Below, piece after piece: positions 28,810 through 35,296 of a stretch of 35,296 nt of DNA. The translations under genes were made by a program, and so were the position numbers. Within the stretch, counting starts at the first letter, position 1. The number at the start of each line of letters is the position of its first letter. The notes under the pieces are model-generated. The model ran no database searches. It saw only the letters and a list, made by a program, of their open reading frames with translations, and was not told the origin of the DNA. The stretch is from the NCBI GenBank assembly GCA_001873075.1, contig MNYL01000192.1, positions 1-35,296 on the forward strand. The letters are read 5' to 3'. This stretch comes from Fibrobacteres bacterium CG2_30_45_31. GTDB lineage: Bacteria; Fibrobacterota; Fibrobacteria; Fibrobacterales; Fibrobacteraceae.

Positions 28810-28952
28810 CCTGCAATGGATAGACCTTCTTATGGATGAATTGACAATGAAAGTTTAGTTCCTCCCTTAAATACTCGTTTTTTTAAGAGGTATTTTAAGA
28901 ACTGTAAAATCGCTTAGTGGGGCGGGTGGCCCTGCTTATAAAGGGTAGCCCT

Positions 28953-30644
28953 ATGGGTGTTTCAAAAGTTTTGGCAATTACGGCTGTGGTGTGCTTGAAT
29001 GCGTTTGCGACAACCAATCAATTCCGTGGCGTTAATTGGGCTGATAAGCGAGATAACTTCGTTTCGGATGTACTCTTAGTGTCTGGAATCTCGTTTACTG
29101 ATACTTATGAATCAGCCTCCGTCATCGCGGAACGTGTCGTTGGAGAGTTCGTTAGATTGCTAGGAACCAATAGCGTGCGTTTGCCTATCAACGAGCCAAC
29201 CGTTTCCTCTTTCTGGAGTACTTATACCGGAGTGATTGATGTTGCGTTGACCAAGGGACGCGTAGTGCTCGGCTACTGGGGGCCAAGTCAGCCTTCAGGC
29301 CCCAAGAGTATGGATGATTTTTGGGCTATGTGGGCAAAAGTCGTAAAGGCTTATGGAGGCAACCCTAATGCCTATTTTGAAATTTTCAATGAACCGCATA
29401 TGTACAAGGCTGATGAATTGCGAAGCCTTTATGCTACTTGGCTTGAAAAGTTCCCGGAAGTTCCTCGGGATCATGTTATTCTAGATGGTTCCGGTTTGGC
29501 ATGGAACATTCCAGATATTGCCGATGATAGTCGCTTTGATGGATGCTTTTTTGCCGTTCATGATTATTCTTTCTGGGCAAGCATAGAAACCGAATCGGGC
29601 TGGAGAAATCATTTTAAGGGCTTAGTGGGAAAATACTCGGATCGTACTATTTGCACGGAATGGGGCGGCCCTATGGGAGCGGGTTCCAAAAATGGCGTTT
29701 ATTATGATTCGATGGATTACAACCAGTCTTCGAGCAACTTCTTTATGGCTTACATCCGCGGCATGACGGAGCAACTCCGCGAGTGGCAAATGGGCAGCTT
29801 CTATTGGGTTGGCCTTAGAGATGGCGACTGGTACAGCATGACAAAGCGCACGGGCGAGGGCGATAATATAAAACTTGAAATTGTGAACCAGTCCGGAGTT
29901 GACCGGATGCATTATTCTTGGACTGATACGGTGGAGGTTGTCTCCTTAGTTCAAGAACCCTACGAAGGCGAGCCTGCATTGATTCCCGGCAAAATTCAGA
30001 TTGAAAACTATGATTTGGGGGGTAACCAAGTTTCGTACTACGATAAGGATGCCGATAATAAAGGTGGCGAATACCGCAAAGATGGAGTTGATATTACAAA
30101 GGATTCTACAGGGAACTATATCGTTGGCTATACGGAAGCTGGCGAATGGCTGGAATATACGGTGAATGTGAAAGCGAAAGGAATGTACAAGGTCTCCGCC
30201 CGCGTATCTTCTGGTTCGGACAATTCCTCGTTTATTTTGTTCATAGACGGCAAAGCCATTTCGGACACGATTAAAGTTCCCAATGGTGGAAATTGGACTG
30301 ATTATACGGAAGTCTTAGGAAAAACGTTAGAAATTGCAGAAGGTTCTCACGTGCTGAAAATTCTGATTACAGGAAACTATGTTAATATGGACTGGATCGA
30401 ATTCAAGGACAACGCAATGACAAACATCGAAAATCGCCCAGCCTTTAAGAAAGGTACTGATAGCGGACAATTGACGTATGATGTTTTTGACTTCTGTGGC
30501 AAGTATCTGGGAATGTTTAAGTCTTCTGCACAAATTAATTTATCCAAAGGGGCACAAGAAATTGTCCGCAAGTCTGGAATCTACTTGGTAAAATCCCGGA
30601 ATAGGTCAGAAATTTATAAGATTTCTGTCATAAAAGAAAATTGA
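28953..30644 (+). CDS. Secreted GH5 family glycoside hydrolase with CBM6 and C-terminal basic tail
   Basis: FEIFNEPH (acid/base), TICTEWGGPM (nucleophile), FFAVHDYSFW; CBM6 IPGKIQIENYDLGGNQVSYYDKDADNKGGEYRKDGVDI...NMDWIEF; start at ATG 28953 in frame with the 28917 ORF call. Confidence 0.85.
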   Translation: MGVSKVLAITAVVCLNAFATTNQFRGVNWADKRDNFVSDVLLVSGISFTDTYESASVIAERVVGEFVRLLGTNSVRLPINEPTVSSFWSTYTGVIDVALTKGRVVLGYWGPSQPSGPKSMDDFWAMWAKVVKAYGGNPNAYFEIFNEPHMYKADELRSLYATWLEKFPEVPRDHVILDGSGLAWNIPDIADDSRFDGCFFAVHDYSFWASIETESGWRNHFKGLVGKYSDRTICTEWGGPMGAGSKNGVYYDSMDYNQSSSNFFMAYIRGMTEQLREWQMGSFYWVGLRDGDWYSMTKRTGEGDNIKLEIVNQSGVDRMHYSWTDTVEVVSLVQEPYEGEPALIPGKIQIENYDLGGNQVSYYDKDADNKGGEYRKDGVDITKDSTGNYIVGYTEAGEWLEYTVNVKAKGMYKVSARVSSGSDNSSFILFIDGKAISDTIKVPNGGNWTDYTEVLGKTLEIAEGSHVLKILITGNYVNMDWIEFKDNAMTNIENRPAFKKGTDSGQLTYDVFDFCGKYLGMFKSSAQINLSKGAQEIVRKSGIYLVKSRNRSEIYKISVIKEN

Positions 30645-30780
30645 TATCATGCTTGGATTCAAATAGTTAGGAATCCGAAGCAAAACGTATTTGCTGAAAG
30701 ATCGGCTTATGCAATGTGTTTTGGATAATGACTTTTTAAGGGGCAACTAAATAAGTTTTCAAAGTTCTTGTAAAAAAATA

Positions 30781-30813
30781 AACGCCTCTTGATTTTCAAA
30801 GGCGTTCTTTTTT
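30781..30813 (+). terminator. Rho-independent terminator
   Basis: AACGCCT-c-TTGA-ttt-TCAA-AGGCGTT followed by cTTTTTT; A-run upstream, so possibly bidirectional. Confidence 0.8.
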
Positions 30814-30895
30814 GTGTACTGCTTTCAATAGAAAATATTTTTAGGCCTTCTCTTATATGATTTTTTGAAATCTGGTATTAACAACAAATTTAATA

Positions 30896-30926
30896 AAAGA
30901 AGGCTATCCACTGGATAGCCTTCTTT
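30896..30926. terminator. Second strong hairpin/terminator
   Basis: AAAGAAGGCTATCC-act-GGATAGCCTTCTTT, perfect 14-bp stem. Confidence 0.65.
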
Positions 30927-31342
30927 GGGATGGGAGAGAGAGTCGTATGGAAGAAACACCCGCCAAAAATATTATAAAATGTTAATCTTTTTGCTTATTT
31001 GAGCAACTAAACCAAAACTTTTAGAAGCACTTTAAGAACACTCAAATAATATATCACCATGAAATGTCTAAAAAATCAGAATGTAGATTTTGTTGTTGAT
31101 GATTTATCCACAGCACATCGTTGACTGATTTATTTCTCTTATTTTAGAATAAATCTTGATGGAATGAAACCAATTTGATTTTTAAAATATGTTCCCTTTT
31201 TTCATGAAATACATAGAAACTCTGCATTAACGGTCCCGTGAACTAAAATATTCACTGTTATTGTTGAACCATTGAATATGTACTTTTCAGAGTATTCATA
31301 TTGTGAATTATGGATAATTTGTCCGTAATGTTTTTTGCTGTA

Positions 31343-31371
31343 TTGTCACACTCAACACGGAAAAATATAAA
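31343..31371 (+). promoter_or_regulatory. Candidate sigma70-type promoter of the GH54 gene
   Basis: TTGTCA - 17 nt - TATAAA, about 55 nt upstream of the ATG at 31427. Confidence 0.55.
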
Positions 31372-31426
31372 CTAACCGTGGAGTTATATATAATGCAAGA
31401 TTATATGTTATAATCCGAGGATTGAT

Positions 31427-33298
31427 ATGAATAATGATAAGCAGAGTCAATTACGTTGGCTGTTTTTCTTTGTAATGACAGGCATAGTTTTTCAATACAA
31501 CGTAACTGCTGGGACTGGGCCGTGCGACATTTATGCATCGGCAAATACACCCTGCGTTGCTGCTTATAGTACGGTAAGAGCTCTTTACGGTAACTACAGT
31601 GGGAATCTCTACCAAGTGAGACGCATTTCTGACAATGCGACCAAGAACATTACTCCTCTGTCAGCAGGAGGTGCGGCCAATGCCGCCGCGCAAGATGCTT
31701 TCTGTTCTGGAAAATCCTCCTGCACCATTTCGATTATTTATGATCAGACGGGTAATGGCAATAATCTTACCAAGGCACCGGGCGGAAGTGAGATTTATGG
31801 CTCAGAAGATGATATTGAGGCTGTTGCCGATTCGCTCCCTGTCTATATTAACGGAAACAAGGCCTATGGGGTTCATGTCACCCCAGGTTCCTGCTGGACA
31901 TGCGGCGGTCAAGTAGGTTACCGAACCACTACATCCAAGGGGATCGCTACGGGCGATAGTCCAGAGACTACTTATATGGTGACTGACGGCACCTACTACA
32001 ATGGTTCTTGCTGCTTTGACTTTGGGAACGCTTTGATGACACCCACTGCGGGTGCCAATGGTTCGATGGATGCCATTTATTTTGGAAGTTGTGACTGGTG
32101 GGACACGGGTGCTGGCGATGGTCCTTGGATCATGGCGGACCTTGAATCGGGTGTGTATAATATGGACGGTGTCGCTAAAGCCAATAACAGTAAAGATATT
32201 TCATTGCCCTACCCGTTTGTCACGGCAATGCTCAAGAGTAATTCGAACGGTGCAACCACTGGCGGCCCATTCACAATCAAGGGTGGAAATGCGAAGTCGG
32301 GATCTCTCCAGACGATGTGGGACGGGGCGCGCCCCACGAACTATGCCGTCATGCACAAGGGAGGGGGCGTTGTCCTTGGAATTGGCGGTGATAACAGCAG
32401 TACGGCAAAAGGGAATTTCTATGAGGGTGTCTTGACGAGTGGCTACGCAACCACTGCTACGGATAATGCTATCCAGGCGAACATTGTGGCTGCCCGCTAT
32501 GGCGAAACCACTACTGTGATATTAAGTTCTTCTAGCACCACATCCTCTTCCAGCGTTGAATCTTCTTCCAGCACAGTGTATTCTTCTAGTGTTCAGGGGT
32601 CTAGTAGCAGTTCGGCTATTGCGGAAATTGCCTACAGCGTGGCCAATATTCCAGGAACCATTCAAGCCGAGAATTATAATATTGGCGGTGAAGGCGTGTC
32701 TTATCATGACACTGAAACAGGGAATAGCGGAAGCCTCTACCGCACAGATAACGTGGACATAGATACTGTGACGGTCGGTGGTTATACTTTGGGTTGGCTT
32801 GTTGCTGGGGAATGGACTGAATATACGGTCAATAGCACTACCGCTGGAACGTTGGCTTTCCATGCCAGGGTCGCCTCTGGAGGAGACGGAGGAGCTTTCC
32901 ATCTGGAATTAGACGGCAGTCCTATCACTTCTTCGATTTCGGTTCCCAATACGGGTAGCTATACCACTTATCAGACCATTGACGGAGAGGTCAGCGGGTT
33001 GATTCCGAGCTCCCATATGTTGCGGATTGTAATTGATTCTTCTTATTTCAATATTGATTGGATTCAATTTGGAGACGCTAATGTTTCCATTGGGTCAGTC
33101 CAAAATTTTAGAACAATGGAAATTCGTGAGTATCAGGTATTTGATTTGGATGGAAAATATCTGGGGATGGTGACGGCTAGTGATTATCTGGATATTCGCT
33201 CTGCACTGAGAAAGAAATTTCCTCAGCCCGGCGTGTATATTGTACGGTATCGCTTACGGGGGAAGACTACGCAAAATCTGGTGGTGAATTCCAAATAG
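31427..33298 (+). CDS. Secreted GH54-like alpha-L-arabinofuranosidase B with Ser-rich linker, CBM6 and C-terminal basic tail
   Basis: GPCDIYASANTPCVAAYSTVRALYGNYSGNLYQVRR, IYDQTGNGNNLTKAPGG, GPWIMADLESGVYNM, LGIGGDNSSTAKGNFYEGVLTSGYAT; linker SSSSTTSSSSVESSSS; CBM6 IPGTIQAENYNIGGEGVSYHD. Confidence 0.9.
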   Translation: MNNDKQSQLRWLFFFVMTGIVFQYNVTAGTGPCDIYASANTPCVAAYSTVRALYGNYSGNLYQVRRISDNATKNITPLSAGGAANAAAQDAFCSGKSSCTISIIYDQTGNGNNLTKAPGGSEIYGSEDDIEAVADSLPVYINGNKAYGVHVTPGSCWTCGGQVGYRTTTSKGIATGDSPETTYMVTDGTYYNGSCCFDFGNALMTPTAGANGSMDAIYFGSCDWWDTGAGDGPWIMADLESGVYNMDGVAKANNSKDISLPYPFVTAMLKSNSNGATTGGPFTIKGGNAKSGSLQTMWDGARPTNYAVMHKGGGVVLGIGGDNSSTAKGNFYEGVLTSGYATTATDNAIQANIVAARYGETTTVILSSSSTTSSSSVESSSSTVYSSSVQGSSSSSAIAEIAYSVANIPGTIQAENYNIGGEGVSYHDTETGNSGSLYRTDNVDIDTVTVGGYTLGWLVAGEWTEYTVNSTTAGTLAFHARVASGGDGGAFHLELDGSPITSSISVPNTGSYTTYQTIDGEVSGLIPSSHMLRIVIDSSYFNIDWIQFGDANVSIGSVQNFRTMEIREYQVFDLDGKYLGMVTASDYLDIRSALRKKFPQPGVYIVRYRLRGKTTQNLVVNSK

Positions 33299-33363
33299 TT
33301 GTTGGGGTGAGATGGAACATGCCATCTATGAGGGATCAGAGTCACTAAGCGCTGAAGCACAAG

Positions 33364-33396
33364 TTTGCGGTCGCAAACCAATTTTTAGAGGTGCCC
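33364..33396 (+). repeat. Dispersed repeat core, identical to 14169-14201
   Basis: TTTGCGGTCGCAAACCAATTTTTAGAGGTGCCC. Confidence 0.9.
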
Positions 33397-33397
33397 C

Positions 33398-34465
33398 TCA
33401 ATCTTTTCCATTTACAATGCAACTATTCTCAGAATCGTCGCTGTTTTTATACAATTGAAAAAATCTCATATCCAAATCGGGATCCACTAGCCATTCTTCT
33501 TCTTCTTTTGTACACGCATCTCTTACACGAATGAAAAAATTTATTTCGCGTTTTAGCGATTTAGAATTGCACTCTAGTTTGGCCGTCCATTTCGCAGGGA
33601 AATCTTTTCCATACAATATTTCCTGTTTTTGCGATTTTGTCGCAACCCTATTTAAACCAATATACTCGGGAATCGGAAATTCTGCAGACGTTTCTATAGT
33701 ATCGTTTCTCCCGCAGACTTCGGACTCCGTGTAAGGACCCATTATTTTATTTCCATAACCTGAAAAATGAAGTTCCAGAGTCTTCTGGACTTTATACCCG
33801 CCAACGCATACGGTTTCATCTTTTAACGGAAATAAAGTCTTGGGAAAAAAGCCGAGTTCGCGCGTTTTATAGAGATGCAAAGAATCCTTTTGCGATACGC
33901 AATATTCAGCAATCAGAAAGGGCTTGTCACATTCGCCCACCAGAAGAGCATCGAATTCCTGATCAAACCGTATGGAGGTTTCATGCAACCTGGTTTCCCA
34001 GCTTCCTCTGAACTTTTTTCCATAATATCTTTTCAGGTTTTCACGGGCATTGACAAATGTATATACAAGTCCATCTGAATCCGTAGGGTCCAACCTTATC
34101 CTGGTTATTGGCGTAACTGCGGATTCCTTGCGGCACGGGCAACCAGGGCAAATTGAAACGCCGCCGCCGCCACCTCCTAATAATCCAGACAAGCCACAGG
34201 AAACATCATACGGAGCCTCTATCTCAAAACTCGATTCCCAATAGGCACGACAACGACAATGACCGCAGCGCACTGTATCCGGGTAGATCCAGCGCGGGTC
34301 CGGGGGAATACTGATGTTTTTAATCAGGTGGAGCTGATACTCATTCTTGTTATCGGTAAAGGTCGCACAAAATTCCGCCACTGAACGGATCTCGTCTTCC
34401 GCGAAGCAAACGCTAGTAAGCAATGTTCCGCACAACAGAATAAAAAGGGTCACGCGCTTCATCAT
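33398..34465 (-). CDS. Secreted Cys-rich hypothetical protein, two-domain paralog of the upstream gene
   Basis: Signal peptide MMKRVTLFILLCGTLLTSVCFA; VAEFCATF..YQLHLIKNISIPPDPRWIYPD..CGH; YYGKKFRGSWETRL..FDALLVGEC; start overlaps upstream stop (ATGATG/TGA). Confidence 0.75.
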   Translation of the reverse strand: MMKRVTLFILLCGTLLTSVCFAEDEIRSVAEFCATFTDNKNEYQLHLIKNISIPPDPRWIYPDTVRCGHCRCRAYWESSFEIEAPYDVSCGLSGLLGGGGGGVSICPGCPCRKESAVTPITRIRLDPTDSDGLVYTFVNARENLKRYYGKKFRGSWETRLHETSIRFDQEFDALLVGECDKPFLIAEYCVSQKDSLHLYKTRELGFFPKTLFPLKDETVCVGGYKVQKTLELHFSGYGNKIMGPYTESEVCGRNDTIETSAEFPIPEYIGLNRVATKSQKQEILYGKDFPAKWTAKLECNSKSLKREINFFIRVRDACTKEEEEWLVDPDLDMRFFQLYKNSDDSENSCIVNGKD

Positions 34466-35076
34466 TCCCTCTCTTGCTTGCATTCCCCGACCAGGCGGGC
34501 GTCAAAAGTACGAGAAATCCGTTTCACCGTATAATGGGGGCAACCACAGCTCAAAAGGGCATTCCACTCTATCTTGAATGTTTTTCCATAATACACTTTC
34601 AAAGAATCTCGATAATCTTCCCAGAAATAACGTGTTAAAGAAATGGTATCTACATGAAGCAACAAAGGAGGATCGGCCGATTTTTTCCTTTTGGCCTTTT
34701 CGGTACAATCTTCACAGGAAAATTTAGAATAGTCCCCACGATAACCATATTCTTCACCATTTCCAGATTCGTTATCATCAAACAAAAGTCCTTTGTCGAC
34801 AACATCCATCCGAAAATAATATTTCCAGTATACATGACCGCAATTATTCAGCGAATCCGGATATTCCCATTCAGAATCCCGGGGAATATCAATTTCTTTT
34901 AGTAAGTGAAAAGAATAGTGTTTATTGTCAGTTTCGGCGCATGTATTACAAATACTACATTCAGGTTCCGCTTTAAAAGAAACGCAAAATTCCGCAACAG
35001 GCTGAGCATTGCCAAGGCATACTCCAAAAAGCAGAATGCCACATAGAACAAGAATGCTTGCTACCCGAATTTTCAC
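34462..35076 (-). CDS. Secreted Cys-rich hypothetical protein, single-domain paralog of the downstream gene
   Basis: GTG start at 35076, VKIRVASILVLCGILLFGVCLGNA signal peptide; VAEFCVSF..YSFHLLKEIDIPRDSEWEYPD..CGH; VYYGKTFKIEWNALL..FDARLVGEC. Confidence 0.75.
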   Translation of the reverse strand: MKIRVASILVLCGILLFGVCLGNAQPVAEFCVSFKAEPECSICNTCAETDNKHYSFHLLKEIDIPRDSEWEYPDSLNNCGHVYWKYYFRMDVVDKGLLFDDNESGNGEEYGYRGDYSKFSCEDCTEKAKRKKSADPPLLLHVDTISLTRYFWEDYRDSLKVYYGKTFKIEWNALLSCGCPHYTVKRISRTFDARLVGECKQERE

Positions 35077-35296
35077 AGCAGCCCCATTTTGGAATCTGCT
35101 TCCGTTATAGGCCGCACGGGCTTGCAGGGCGAACCGAAAGCCACATAGCCCGCGGGAATATCGCGCGTGACAACGCTCCCTGCGCCGATAACTGCACCAT
35201 CGCCAATGGAGACACCGCCGATAACGACTACATTTGCGGCTATCCATACGTTGTTCCCGATGTGGATCTCATCGGCATATTCGGAAACGGAAACGT
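35073..35296 (-). CDS. Hexapeptide-repeat sugar O-acetyltransferase (Maa/LacA-like), partial, 5' part outside the window
   Basis: Reverse-strand translation DEIHIGNNVWIAANVVVIGGVSIGDGAVIGAGSVVTRDIPAGYVAFGSPCKPVRPITEADSKMGLL*; not in the ORF track because it runs off the window edge. Confidence 0.85.
   Translation of the reverse strand, partial: VSVSEYADEIHIGNNVWIAANVVVIGGVSIGDGAVIGAGSVVTRDIPAGYVAFGSPCKPVRPITEADSKMGLL

Noticed and set aside
28619-28858. 79-aa ORF downstream of the repeat end
   Set aside because: No recognisable domain, starts inside the repeat, no RBS evidence; may be spurious or a remnant
31104-31112. Perfect DnaA box (TTATCCACA) in AT-rich intergenic DNA
   Set aside because: Single site; no cluster of boxes and no replication genes nearby, so chance is likely

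Overview
The window looks like a chromosomal segment of a Fibrobacter-like plant-fibre degrader. That assignment is inferred from Ser-rich linkers, CBM6 modules and repeated C-terminal tails on secreted enzymes. It has three parts. (1) rsgA (118-1179) is followed by a tightly packed stressosome-type operon (1617-7598). The operon encodes a PAS-STAS RsbR-like protein, RsbS-, RsbT- and RsbX-like proteins, a hybrid histidine kinase (HisKA-HATPase-REC-REC-Hpt) whose N-terminus resembles an RsbT/RsbW-type domain, and a REC-HD-GYP response regulator. (2) A long accessory region carries secreted plant cell-wall enzymes: GH12, two PL1-like pectate lyases, PL11 rhamnogalacturonan lyase, GH30 glucuronoxylanase, GH5 and GH54 arabinofuranosidase. 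It also holds a putative HExxH metallopeptidase/DUF4859 protein, a CotH-like lipoprotein, a PfkB-family (FrlD-like) kinase and a TetR(+DUF2087-like)/MATE pair. (3) At the right edge are two translationally coupled paralogous Cys-rich secreted proteins of unknown function, downstream of a partial hexapeptide acetyltransferase. The most interesting non-coding signal is a dispersed repeat with conserved end (CGCAAACCAATTTTTAGAGGTGCCC). It has two copies identical over 33 bp and at least three divergent copies; one copy is part of a ~161-bp symmetric, MITE-like inverted-repeat element directly upstream of a secreted-protein gene. There is also a candidate TetR operator shared between the tetR start region and the GH54 promoter. 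No tRNA, rRNA or CRISPR array was recognised.
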